Assembly: GCA_017654935.2 (NCBI GenBank)
Contig: CM065706.1
Coordinates: 4,854,117-4,918,116 of the forward strand
DNA from: Phymorhynchus buccinoides
Taxonomy: Eukaryota; Mollusca; Gastropoda; Neogastropoda; Raphitomidae
DNA length: 64,000 bases
Direction of reading: 5' to 3'
The notes beneath the pieces are model-generated. The model saw nothing but the letters and a program-made list of their open reading frames with translations. It was not told the origin of the DNA and did not search any database. Positions 14,701 to 21,818 of this stretch are shown here, piece after piece. Positions within the stretch are counted from its first letter, which is position 1. Each line of letters opens with the position of its first letter. The position numbers and the translations under genes were made by a program.

Positions 14701-17700
14701 TCAAACTTCGACTTTCTTTCGCGAGGTGTGTATCGCCTTATAAACGAGGGCGCCTTTTACTTTAATTTTTTTCAGATTTTTCTTGAAAATTGCCCTATTC
14801 GCCTTATACACAGCAGCGCCTAATGAGCCGAAAAATACGGTACAAATAACGCCTGTCTGTCGTTTCCGACGATGTCTGCCAGATAGCAGAGGGGGGCAGC
14901 TACTATTCAGGCTGGGCTGGGCTACAATTTGTTTATAGCGGAGATGCCTTGCCCAGGGTGAATCACCGCTCTCGGCCAAAAGGATTTGAGGAAAACTGGT
15001 GTTGAGGAAGGTCCCCAAAGGCCAACGATCCCTAGTGCAAATCCCCCCTACTTTTTGCCTTGGCATGAGGCTGTGTCAGACCAGTTGACATAAGCTAGAA
15101 CGCCAAGGCTACATCAAAATGTTGCTATGCTCTGCATGGTTGTGCGGGGATTGTCTTAAGCCATGACAAGCTCCCAGCATAACATCATCAGTCAAAAATC
15201 CCCCGAAGTCGGAGTGTGGCTGCCCACATGGCGGGGTAATCAAAAAACGGTCACACACACGTAATGTTCTCATCCCTAGCTGGTGCATTTGTACTGAATT
15301 GTTCAAGTGTGTTTTTTTTTTTTTTTCTGGCTGTTGGGATGATCCCTGGAGTCGCTAAGCCAGGGATCAACAACAACACCCTACTTTGAGAGTCATAGTC
15401 TTCCATGAAAGACTAAGCTGTACCATCAGAGGTTCCTCTAGCTTTTATTTTTTATCTGTCCCGGTGACAGATGAGGTCAAACAAATTCCGTCCTGGGACC
15501 TTTTTCCATCCGTTCCCATGGCCTCCCGGCAATATGGTCATAGCGGGTGAGGTATGTATGCGCCCCATTTTTTTCCACTTTTCACCAGTCAGCCGATATA
15601 TGTATTCCAATTTCGGAGAATGTTTCCACCGAACAATCCTCAATACAGTCGAACCTCCCTTATAAGACCTCCCATTATGAGACTCCCTCCCACTTAAAGA
15701 CCTACTTCTCTGAGACATTGTCCTTCTTTGAAAGTACAGTGGAACCTCCCTTATAAGACCTTCAAAAATCATCCAAAATGAGGTCTTATAAGGGAGGGGT
15801 TTTATAAGGGAGGTAATTTTAATACTTACAAAGGACAATGTCTCAGAAAAATAGGTCTTATATGGCAGGGAGTCTAATAATGGGAGGTCTTATAAGAGAG
15901 GTTCCACTGTATTAAAATTACCTCCCTTATAAGACCCTTCTAACCCTTCTAAAGACCTCATTTTGGAGAGATTTTTCAAGGTCTTATAAGGGAGGTTCCA
16001 CTGTAATAATAAAAAAATTAATTAACACTTGTAACCCCAATTAAAATGACGACTCTACTCCCTGTAACCACCAAATTAATGTTGGTAAACTGGGCCCAAA
16101 TTGGGGTACTTTGTTTAAAAAAATATAAAAAAATAACTTCGTGATGGATTGACTTCAAATGTTCAGGGTTTGTGTATAAATGAAGAATGTTTAACTTGCA
16201 ATGTTTTTTTTGTTATGTGATATTTTTGGTTTTTGGATATTGCAGTTTTAACTCCAAAATACATAACGAAGTGGGTGTACGGGGGCGGTTTTAGACGGCT
16301 TGGTAGGAGAAAGTAATGGATGTCATGGGCGGAATCAGGCTATAAGGGGCCTAAAAAGTTAAAAAAATAAAAATCACTCACCTTCATACCAGCTGCGCTC
16401 ATGCCGCACACATACTTGTCGATAAAACTCGGCCTCAGGGCGACGTCTTTGGAGAGCTGACGCCATTTTCGGCAGGTAGGAACGGAGCACTGCACCCAGT
16501 AGGGGACGAGCGTGTCGCACATGAACTTCTTCAGGCTTGTCTCGCTTTTTCCGTAAGTGGCCCATTCTCGCTTCCAGTCTTGGAAAAGTGCGTGGCCGTG
16601 CTTGTGACTGTTGATAATAAGGAATATATACATGTAATAACGATGGCACTGTTGCAACTGCAACTGCAAATAACACCACAAAAGAAACCAGCTGAATCAA
16701 ACTCTAAAACAAAAAACGTTACAAGAATGGTTCTAATATCATTTGAAAGAGAATTGTCTGAAGTTTTTAACTGGATCATTGTCTCTCTCTCTCTCTCTCC
16801 CACACCACACACACACACACACACAGACAGACCTTCTGTAGAAGAACTCAAAGCACTCGTTGCAGAAGTGTTCAGCGGGGGTGATGTGGTACCAACGTGA
16901 CGTCCATTTGCTTCCAGCACACCTGTGAACGGCACACACACACGCACAATGAGCGGTTCTGAGGTTAACAAGCTTGCGGCTAAACTAACACAACTAATAC
17001 TTTACTTTACGTCCATTTGCTTCCAGCGCACCTGTGAACGACACATGTACACGCACGAAAAACACAATGAGCGGTTCTGAGGTTAACAAGCTTGCGGCTA
17101 ATCTAACACAACTAATACTTTACTTTACGTCCATTTGCTTCCAGCGCACCTGTGAACGACACATGTACACGCACGAAAAACACAATGAGCGGTTCTGAGG
17201 TTAACAAGCTTGCGGCTAATCTAACAGTACACAACTAATACTTTACATCCATTTGCTTCCAGTGCACCTGTGAACGAAGCACGTACATGCACGAAAAACA
17301 CAATGAGCGGTTCTGAGGTTAACAAGCTTGCGGCTAATCTAACACAACTAATACTTTACTTTACGTCCATTTGCTTCCAGCGCACCTGTGAACGACACAT
17401 GTACACGCACGAAAAACACAATGAGCGGTTCTCAGGTTAACAAGCTTGCGGCTAAACTAACACAACTAATACTTTACTTTACTTTAACCCTTTCACCGCC
17501 AGCCATTTATTAGCCAAAATTTTCCATTAAACTTACATAACAAAGATTTTGGGAGATTCTATATTTGAAATAAGGCCTATCCTTGCCTCTCAAAAGTAAG
17601 AACCCAAGATCATTGGATAACACACCCTCATTTCAAGACTTTTAATGACATGGGTGTTCAATCACTGTGGTGCAAAAATGCGACATTGGCGGTGAAAGGG

Positions 17701-18186
17701 TTAATACTGGAGACACATACGTGTGTGCGCATAGGGAGAAAGGTGGCAGAGTGGTTAAGACGTTCGCCTGCCAAATGTAATGCGTGACTGCAGCGTGAGT
17801 GACTCGGCTTCGAATCCTGGCCTCCTCGCCCTTTCTTTCTAGTTTGACTGGAAAATCGAACTGAACGTCCAGTCCTTCGGATGGGGACTTAAAGCTAGTC
17901 TGACCCGTGCGCTTTATGGCACGTAAAAATCCCACAGCAGTTGAAAGTCGGTAAGAGCAAGGAGAAATCCCGCTGCCTGGTATGGCCAAATTGATAGCTA
18001 GGTTTTCCAAGTGTGCCCACACACCCTCCTCACCCTGTACCCCCCCCAACACACACACACACACAATATACTCACAGACACGCACAATATATATCTCTCC
18101 ATTTGTGTGTATAATTTCCATTTGTGTGTATATATATATTTTTATTATATATATATTATTTTCAATTTGTGTGTATATATATATAA

Positions 18187-18239
<53 letters not shown>

Positions 18240-18273
18240 GTGTGTGTGTGTGTGTGTGTGTAACAGAGCGAGC

Positions 18274-18324
<51 letters not shown>

Positions 18325-19247
18325 ACAAACACAGAGTTTCTACACTCATAAACACACACACACACAGAGTGGTTACACTCATAAACACACACACAGTTGC
18401 TACACACATCATAAACACACACATACAGATGTACACACACACACACACACACACATTACTGACTGACAAAGGAGAAGAGAACGAACGGAATTTTAAATTT
18501 TACGTCCTCTCGGCCGAAAGGGCGCATATGAGACATCGTTAGTTATGAATATGGGAAAAAGGAGAAGGAGAACACAAGGCTTTATCATTAATATAACCCT
18601 TACCGATCAGACACCCGGGCGAAGCAGATGGGCACACACACACACACACCTTACTGACTGACAAAGGAGAAGAAAGAGTTTAACGCGAGGCTTGATAACC
18701 CTTACCGATCGGACACCCGGGCGAAGCAGATGGGCACACACACACACCTTACTGACTGACAAAGGAGAAGAAAGAGTTTAACGCGAGGCTTGATAACCCT
18801 TACCGATCAGACACCCGTGCGAAGCAGATGGGCACACACACACACCTTACTGACTGACAAAGGAGAAGAAAGAGCTTAACGCGAGGCTTGATAACCCTTA
18901 CCGATCGGACACCCGGGCGACGCAGATGGGCACACACCTTACTGACTGACAAAGGAGAAGAAAGAGTTTAACGCGAGGCTTGATAACCCTTACCGATCAG
19001 ACACCCGGGCGAAGCAGATGGGCACACACACACACACACCTTACTGACTGACAAAGAAGAAGAAAGAGTTTAACGCGAGGCTTGATAACCCTTACCGATC
19101 AGACACCCGTGCGAAGCAGATGGGCACATAGCAGGGACATCCACCCCGCTCGCGAACCGTCGTTTGACGACCACCTTGCCGTCATCGTCGTCATCATCAT
19201 CGCCGTTATTTCTGTACCGTTTGTTCACCTTCACCCCCCGACATGAC
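516..19247 (-). CDS. KDM1B: KDM1B/LSD2-like FAD-dependent histone demethylase, 11 exons seen, 3' end off window
   Basis: Exons on the minus strand translate, in order, to an LSD2-type protein: part of the N-terminal zinc finger ([21 protein letters not shown]), a CW zinc finger (PYWVQC..C..KWRQL), a pre-SWIRM and SWIRM region ([12 protein letters not shown]), the Rossmann dinucleotide motif VVGAGASG, the GGRVWD FAD motif and [12 protein letters not shown] of the amine-oxidase fold. In animals this family demethylates H3K4me1/me2 in the nucleus using FAD and often works with NPAC/GLYR1. The N-terminal zinc finger plus CW domain separate it from LSD1. All junctions are GT-AG and phases agree from e2 to e11; e1 carries a one-base frame problem. 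The remaining catalytic exons must lie left of base 1, and any start-codon exon right of 19247 was not found. The introns carry tandem arrays of partial exon copies and several transposon remnants. Confidence 0.93.
710..1113 (+). mobile_element. TACCGTA...ACTATAAGCCGC element
   Basis: Starts TACCGTAAAAACTGGACTATAA and ends near GCGGCTTATACTG, with inverted GACTATAAGCCG motifs. A distant member of the group at 14259-14842 and 24988-25676. Confidence 0.6.
1181..1744 (+). mobile_element. TA-flanked MITE (pogo/Tigger-like ends), 564 bp
   Basis: Ends CAGACAAACCCCCATTCTA and TAGAGGTTTGTCTG are inverted repeats flanked by TA. A second copy is at 5968-6909. Superfamily inferred from TA target and CAG ends. 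It lies in the KDM1B e10-e11 intron. Confidence 0.8.
2155..2236 (+). repeat. (GA)n microsatellite
   Basis: About 40 GA units, continuing into GA/GGGA-rich text to 2450. KDM1B e10-e11 intron. Confidence 0.95.
2499..2679 (-). CDS. KDM1B: KDM1B exon e10 (amine oxidase)
   Basis: Encodes [15 protein letters not shown] and, further on, [17 protein letters not shown]. The acceptor is CCCCTAG and the donor is TTAG|GTACTA. The exon is 181 nt and leaves one base, which joins e11 to make an Ala codon. Confidence 0.93.
3195..3545 (+). repeat. CTTCTGGAAGTTCTGTGCTT dispersed repeat, rearranged copy
   Basis: Pieces of a family found also at 7228-7440, 22395-22605 (minus), 23605-23745, 49100-49400, 49480-49700 and 50045-50230 (minus). 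Parts: GGGGATAC..GGGGGTCTTTTG, the named 20-mer, CTCTTTGACTCTGCC, CATCTACTATCTTTCTG and, in long copies, GGAGCTCAAAGGAGA ... ATGGCCTGGGAA and GAAGAAG. In this copy other repeat pieces are inserted. Confidence 0.7.
3691..3834 (-). CDS. KDM1B: KDM1B exon e9 (FAD-binding GGRVWD motif)
   Basis: A 48-codon exon that begins with [16 protein letters not shown], the second FAD contact of flavin amine oxidases, and goes on to [20 protein letters not shown]. The acceptor is TTTTCAG and the donor is CAG|GTTGGT. Phase 0. Confidence 0.95.
4228..4330 (-). repeat. CR1-like tail with ATTG repeats, partner at 61490-61572
   Basis: AATCAATCAATCAATC and TTTATTGTCTTTAAAA, with the GCATGCACATAAAAC block. The same text is at 61490-61572 on the other strand, as a LINE 3' end. 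Confidence 0.6.
4859..4933 (-). CDS. KDM1B: KDM1B exon e8 (FAD Rossmann motif)
   Basis: A 25-codon exon carrying [20 protein letters not shown], the GxGxxG dinucleotide-binding loop of the amine-oxidase domain. The acceptor is CTGTTGCAG and the donor is AAG|GTGAGC. Phase 0 at both ends. Confidence 0.95.
5100..5200 (+). repeat. CAAGT-repeat retroelement tail
   Basis: Four TCAAG units then TATACTTTATTATCTC and GAGAAATTACATTCAGG, a common 3'-end sequence of invertebrate retroelements (general knowledge). The following 800 bp to 5968 show only A/T-rich text and the CA tract. Confidence 0.5.
5613..5760 (+). repeat. (CA)n microsatellite, interrupted
   Basis: Two CA blocks split by CTCCTACCCCATCCC; followed by TA repeats. 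KDM1B e7-e8 intron. Confidence 0.95.
5968..6909 (+). mobile_element. TA-flanked MITE, second copy, with expanded right end
   Basis: The same element as 1181-1744, but its last 42 bp, including the right inverted repeat, are tandemly amplified about ten times (6493-6909). TA at 5966-5967 and 6910-6911. In the KDM1B e7-e8 intron. Confidence 0.85.
6493..6909 (+). repeat. 42-bp minisatellite made from a transposon end
   Basis: About ten units of CATTTTGGAAGTCTTAAAAT AGAGGTTTGTCTGTATTGTG (R)A. Each contains the right inverted repeat of the element at 5968. Confidence 0.92.
6988..7158 (-). CDS. KDM1B: KDM1B exon e7 (SWIRM C-terminal part)
   Basis: Encodes [20 protein letters not shown] and on to [14 protein letters not shown]. 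It aligns with the LSD2 segment that follows the SWIRM core and ends in I-N-x-G. The acceptor is TGTTTCAG and the donor is CAG|GTAAAG. The exon is 171 nt and phase 0 at both ends. Confidence 0.92.
7228..7440 (+). repeat. CTTCTGGAAGTTCTGTGCTT dispersed repeat
   Basis: Copy with GGGGAAACCGGGGGGTCTTT and the CTTTGCTTTCTATCATCTAC block. KDM1B e6-e7 intron. Confidence 0.75.
8389..8924 (+). mobile_element. TTAA-flanked element, family B, 536 bp
   Basis: Ends CCCTCTCACGG and GTGAGAGGG with TTAA at 8385-8388 and 8925-8928. About 85 percent similar by eye to the copy at 9325-9859. No transposase reading frame. Confidence 0.82.
9068..9255 (-). CDS. KDM1B: KDM1B exon e6 (SWIRM region)
   Basis: Encodes [18 protein letters not shown] onward through [20 protein letters not shown], the conserved tyrosine-rich helix of LSD2. 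The acceptor is TTGTTTCAG. The donor side is unusual: AAG is followed by three tandem GTCAG pentamers and then GTAG. The first GT keeps the frame with e7. The exon lies between two copies of a TTAA-flanked element. Confidence 0.92.
9325..9859 (+). mobile_element. TTAA-flanked element, family B, 535 bp
   Basis: TTAA at 9321-9324 and 9860-9863. Its body matches 8389-8924 from CGCCCGCTGAAC onward. It lies 70 bp from the 5' end of KDM1B exon e6. Confidence 0.8.
10003..10170 (+). repeat. Short dispersed repeat (GTCTTACCCTGGCTTAAAGA)
   Basis: Matches 15180-15380 in reverse (CCCGAAGTCGGAGTGTGGCT ... GGATGATCCCTGG). Starts with GTT trinucleotides; probably a SINE. Confidence 0.7.
10194..10678 (+). 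pseudogene. Non-LTR retrotransposon 3' fragment (RNase H and terminal Cys motif)
   Basis: An open stretch reads [20 protein letters not shown], the RNase H signature of I/Jockey-type LINEs, then [17 protein letters not shown], the Cys-His motif near the end of such ORF2 proteins. It lacks the reverse transcriptase. The tail is GATCGACAAACAAAACAAAAC. It lies in the KDM1B e5-e6 intron on the opposite strand, ending about 20 bp from e5. Confidence 0.8.
10696..10858 (-). CDS. KDM1B: KDM1B exon e5 (pre-SWIRM segment)
   Basis: Encodes [15 protein letters not shown] then [19 protein letters not shown] and on to KSKPT. The acceptor is GCCCTTGCAG. The donor CACGG|GTGCGT was chosen because it leaves the single base that e6 needs. 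The exon is 163 nt. The first 45 nt plus the acceptor are copied nine more times in the intron between e4 and e5. Confidence 0.92.
10939..12288 (-). repeat. Tandem array of nine partial copies of KDM1B exon e5
   Basis: Nine copies of the e5 acceptor and first 45 nt lie in the e4-e5 intron: 10939-10983, 11064-11108, 11189-11236, 11359-11403, 11490-11534, about 11651-11695, 11836-11880, 12037-12081 and about 12244-12288. Eight keep a TGCAG or TTCAG acceptor; the one at 11695 has TGCAA. Seven are open in frame 0 (variants of [15 protein letters not shown]); those at 11236 and 12081 contain a stop. Most are followed at once by GTA or GTG. Copies nearest e5 are almost identical to it and distant ones diverge, mostly at third codon positions. 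Confidence 0.9.
12561..12602 (-). CDS. KDM1B: KDM1B exon e4 (42 nt linker)
   Basis: A small phase-0 exon encoding [14 protein letters not shown], between the CW domain and the pre-SWIRM segment. It matches the Cys-x-x-Pro-Glu-Asp linker of LSD2. The acceptor is a long pyrimidine run ending TTTTTTCCAG and the donor is GAG|GTAAGG. Confidence 0.85.
12796..13270 (+). repeat. Dispersed repeat (AGTCTGTTATAG family) hosting a fold-back insertion
   Basis: TAGTCCCAACAGCTATGGTC to CTCTACTTATCCGATCCAG. Other copies: 21939-22195 and 48454-48722, partial at 24748-24905. The copy here is interrupted by the 232-bp fold-back at 12888-13119. Confidence 0.75.
12888..13119. mobile_element. Fold-back element with about 110-bp inverted arms
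   Basis: CGATGGCTTGGAGTCAAAAC at one end, and GTTTTGACTCCAAGCCATCG in inverse at the other. The arms pair almost to the middle. A second copy at 35766-36088 carries an insertion in its left arm. Confidence 0.85.
13401..13639 (-). mobile_element. TTAA MITE, family A
   Basis: Reverse-orientation copy running from CCCTTTCAATGCCAGCC to GGCGATGAAAGGG with TTAA at 13640-13643. The left TTAA is lost. It lies in the KDM1B e3-e4 intron. Confidence 0.8.
13705..13929. mobile_element. 225-bp TIR element, copy 1
   Basis: Inverted GCGATATTTTTCACGCCAGA and TCTGGTGTGAGAAAAATCGC near the ends. Almost identical to 63632-63848. Confidence 0.8.
14259..14842 (+). mobile_element. TIR element, TACC..TTTTCGGACTATAAGGCG family
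   Basis: The left end ACCATAATTTTCGGACTATA and the right end GAGCCGAAAAATACGGTA are inverted. The interior is non-coding with repeated GGCGCC. Related pieces: 5030-5110, 20158-20697, 24988-25676. Confidence 0.72.
15180..15380 (-). repeat. Short dispersed repeat, inverted copy of 10003-10170
   Basis: Reverse complement of the same 170-190 bp sequence, with an extra poly(T) run. Confidence 0.7.
15646..16003 (+). mobile_element. Tigger-like MITE with a nested copy of its own family
   Basis: The outer element starts CAGTCGAACCTCCCTTATAA and ends GAGGTTCCACTG. An inner copy (15737-15909; CAGTGGAACCTCCCTTATAA to GAGGTTCCACTG) sits at a TA, with TA on both sides. Related copy: 22729-22868. Confidence 0.85.
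16382..16607 (-). CDS. KDM1B: KDM1B exon e3 (CW-type zinc finger)
   Basis: Encodes about 75 residues including [20 protein letters not shown] and, after a short gap, DKYVCGM: the Trp, Cys, Cys, Trp, Cys pattern of a CW zinc finger. The acceptor is ATCAACAG (split Ser codon with e2) and the donor is AAG|GTGAGT, ending in phase 0. Confidence 0.95.
16833..16922 (-). CDS. KDM1B: KDM1B exon e2 (N-terminal zinc finger)
   Basis: Encodes [19 protein letters not shown] followed by [10 protein letters not shown], the second half of the LSD2-specific zinc finger with its His and Cys ligands. The acceptor is TTCACAG and the donor is AAG|GTCTGT. The exon is 90 nt and enters and leaves in phase 2. Its first 21 nt and its acceptor are repeated four times in the upstream intron. 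Confidence 0.92.
17011..17385 (-). repeat. 118-bp tandem repeat carrying the acceptor and first 21 nt of KDM1B exon e2
   Basis: Four units spaced exactly 118 bp carry TTCACAG|GTGCGCTGG (CGTTCACAG in three units, CTTCGTTCACAG in the third) and the next bases of e2 up to TGGAC or TGGAT, then GTAAAG. The candidate 21-nt micro-exons are 17011-17031, 17129-17149, 17247-17267 and 17365-17385. The true exon is at 16922. The array is cut at 17484 by a TTAA-flanked element. Confidence 0.9.
17488..17700 (-). mobile_element. TTAA MITE, family A, intact ends
   Basis: 213 bp, with perfect inverted ends CCCTTTCACCGCCA and TGGCGGTGAAAGGG and TTAA on both sides (17484-17487, 17701-17704). It interrupts the 118-bp e2 repeat array. 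Confidence 0.88.
17740..17995 (+). mobile_element. tRNA-derived SINE
   Basis: The head GTGGCAGAGTGGTTAAGACG (A box) and GGCTTCGAATCCTGG (B box) form a Ser/Leu-type tRNA-like promoter. A central part with CGGATGGGGACTTAAAG and GCACGTAAAAATCCCACAGC follows, similar to conserved SINE cores of molluscs (from general knowledge). Sense strand plus, opposite to KDM1B. Confidence 0.8.
18170..18460 (+). repeat. (TA)n(TG)n and (CA)n blocks facing each other
   Basis: TATATA, a TG run, AACAGAGCGAGCTT, then a CA run, so the two halves are complementary and can form a long hairpin. KDM1B e1-e2 intron. Confidence 0.9.
18604..19035 (-). repeat. About 100-bp tandem repeat carrying the donor end of KDM1B exon e1
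   Basis: Five units downstream of e1 repeat its last 30-odd nt (CCCATCTGCTTCGCCCGGG onward) and its donor CG|GTAAGG, with exon-like ends at 18604, 18706, 18804, 18902 and 18994; the true exon ends at 19096. Each unit also holds a pyrimidine run CTTTCTTCTCCTTTGTCAG and a variable TG run, so each has both an acceptor-like and a donor-like site. A sixth copy lies inside a MITE at 19338. Confidence 0.9.
19096..19247 (-). CDS. KDM1B: KDM1B exon e1 (acidic stretch and start of N-terminal zinc finger)
   Basis: The acceptor is TTCACAG at 19250-19248 and the donor is CG|GTAAGG. One frame stays open through an acidic run (seven Asp) to VDVPAMC. The family signature [10 protein letters not shown], ending with the two bases needed by e2, is read in another frame. 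The exon therefore does not read through in one frame into e2: a single base is missing around 19117-19121 relative to expectation, or splicing here is not understood. Exon identity is well supported; its exact 5' boundary is less certain. Confidence 0.7.
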
Positions 19248-19298
19248 CTGTGAATAACGAAATAACAGCTTCGGTTTCTTTTCTCTGCATTAATTTAA

Positions 19299-19665
19299 CC
19301 CTTTCACCGCCAATATTATAATTAATATAACCCTTACCGATCAGACACCCATGCGAAGCAGATGGGCACACACACCTTACTGACTGACAAAGGAGAAGAA
19401 AGAGTTTAACGAGTTTAACGTCTCTTGTAGTAGTTTGTACCACAATGGTTTAACACCTATGTCACTAAAAAGCATAAAATCAGGGCCTGTTATCTGAAGA
19501 CCCTATTTTCGTAATTTTGGGAGGTAAGGATAGGTCCTAATGTTATACATATGTCACAGAGGAATTCGCAATTATTGCAGTGGGTTTTTTTCTCTAGGTA
19601 AGGATTGGCCAGGTTAAGTTTAATGGTATGTTTTTTTTGCTAAAAAATGGCTGGTGGTGAAAGGG
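19299..19665 (+). mobile_element. TTAA MITE, family A, carrying a displaced exon-e1 repeat unit
   Basis: Left end CCCTTTCACCGCCAA at 19299-19313. The body resumes at about 19438 (ACCACAATGGTTTAACACC) and ends GGTGAAAGGG + TTAA. The 124 bases between them are one unit of the e1 donor array (donor at 19338). Confidence 0.8.
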
Positions 19666-20157
19666 TTAAACCTCTTTTTCTAAACTTTTGTTCTTCTTCT
19701 AAATTTGAAAGGGGTTTTGAAAATCTTAAGTTAAAGAGAACTAAAGCTAGCTTTTGTCAATTTGTGTTCAGAAATCTGTGTTTATGGATACATGTGTCAA
19801 TCTCTCTCTCTCTCTTTGTGAGTCTCTCTCTCTCTCTCTCTCTCTCTCTTTTCTTTCTCTCTCTCTCTCTCTTCTCTCTCTTCTCTCTCTCATCACCGTC
19901 ACGTGATGTGATGTCCCGAGGCCCTGGTCATAGGACATTGACCTATTAAAATTGAAAATGTACTATTGTGTTCTCCCCTGTCAGGACAAATGTTATGTCT
20001 GATTAGATTTTTAACACTGGCACGCTTTGTCATATATATTGATTTCTGCAAGAGTCAGGACATTGTCCTATTGATTTCTCTTGTCTCAGGACAGTTTTGT
20101 CCTATCACATTTCCGACCCTCGGTACATCACTGTCTCAATGTCATTGTCACATGGAT

Positions 20158-20697
20158 TACCGTATTTGACGGACTACAAGGCGATACTTTTTTTCCTCAA
20201 CTGAGACCCCTGCGCCTAGTGTATGACTAAAATAAAAATCTGATGAAACAAAGTTGTGAATTCCATGCATATCATACCTTATTGAGATCGATTATCAGGC
20301 CAAAATCGTGAATGAAGCCATGAATGCATATGACACATTCAAAGTAAAAAAGGCGTGTGTGTGTGTGTGTTGTCCGTGTGTGTGTGTGTTAAAGCAGGAT
20401 ATGACGTTCACACACTCACAGCCTAGGTTTCGACAGTAAAAGCCATAACAATTATGGCGGAAAAGTATGCTCAAAGCGAGCAAAACTCACTGTAGAAATC
20501 TACTCTGTGTTTTTCAATTCTGACTAGGGAAAAATAACGACCTCCTTTGAGTCGATCTCAATGTGTTTCAATCTATTTTTTGCTTTTGTTCGATCATTCT
20601 GCACACGCCTTTTTTAAATACCTTGCGCCTTCTGTATGATTAAATTTGCATTTTTGAGTCAAATTCAAGGGGTGCACCCTATTATAAATACCGTATT
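20158..20697 (+). mobile_element. TIR element, TACCGTATTT..GACTACAAGGCG family
   Basis: Begins TACCGTATTTGACGGACTAC. A second left-type end (TACCGTATTTTCTGGACTAC) follows at 20689, so two members may be fused or nested here. Interior non-coding. Confidence 0.6.
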
Positions 20698-21318
20698 TTC
20701 TGGACTACAAAGTGCACCGTTGTCTAAGCCTCACCCCCCGAATTTTATTAAAATTCTGGAAAAAACAAAGATAAAGCCGCATTCAGTATCAAAGCCGCAA
20801 GAGGCTGAAAAAGAAAAATGAACCTGAGAAGACGAGCAGACGAACTCGTGATCGAAAGCCACGGCAACTTTGACGGCCCGTGTTGAACTCGCACACAAAC
20901 TACACCTAACAGTACAGATCTAATCTTCGCCATAATGGACCTACTTAATACTGGATTCTGCACAACGACACATCACAACACAAAACATGACAAAGTAACG
21001 CATTGGTAGTTCATTTTCAGTCACAGTTTGCACACACAAATCTTTTGCCGCGCATACAACTCGGTCCTTATTGATTTTTAACCCTACCATCTCCGCCTAT
21101 CCCACATGTTTCTTTCCTTTTCTCCACCCGTATATGTTCTTACACACACACACCCTCCCCCGCGCTCTCACTCCAACTATACTTTTCATCATCATCATCC
21201 GTCTGTAAGTCTTCTAGTACCGCTCCTTATAATCATCGCCAAGGGATCAGGGGGGAGAGAGAGCGAGAGAGAGGGAGAGAGAGAGAGATAAGATAGAGAG
21301 GAGGGACGGAGGAACGCG

Positions 21319-21818
21319 NNNNNNNNNNNNNNNNNNNNNNNNNNNNNNNNNNNNNNNNNNNNNNNNNNNNNNNNNNNNNNNNNNNNNNNNNNNNNNNNNN
21401 NNNNNNNNNNNNNNNNNNNNNNNNNNNNNNNNNNNNNNNNNNNNNNNNNNNNNNNNNNNNNNNNNNNNNNNNNNNNNNNNNNNNNNNNNNNNNNNNNNNN
21501 NNNNNNNNNNNNNNNNNNNNNNNNNNNNNNNNNNNNNNNNNNNNNNNNNNNNNNNNNNNNNNNNNNNNNNNNNNNNNNNNNNNNNNNNNNNNNNNNNNNN
21601 NNNNNNNNNNNNNNNNNNNNNNNNNNNNNNNNNNNNNNNNNNNNNNNNNNNNNNNNNNNNNNNNNNNNNNNNNNNNNNNNNNNNNNNNNNNNNNNNNNNN
21701 NNNNNNNNNNNNNNNNNNNNNNNNNNNNNNNNNNNNNNNNNNNNNNNNNNNNNNNNNNNNNNNNNNNNNNNNNNNNNNNNNNNNNNNNNNNNNNNNNNNN
21801 NNNNNNNNNNNNNNNNNN
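21319..21818. other. Assembly gap (500 N)
   Basis: Exactly 500 unknown bases. The left flank is a GA-rich tract; the right flank is a TTGATTTGATT run of the kind that ends CR1-like elements. True length unknown. Confidence 0.99.

Noticed and set aside
17740..17825. Functional tRNA-Ser/Leu gene
   Set aside because: No proper acceptor stem, and it is joined to a SINE core, so a SINE head is the better reading.
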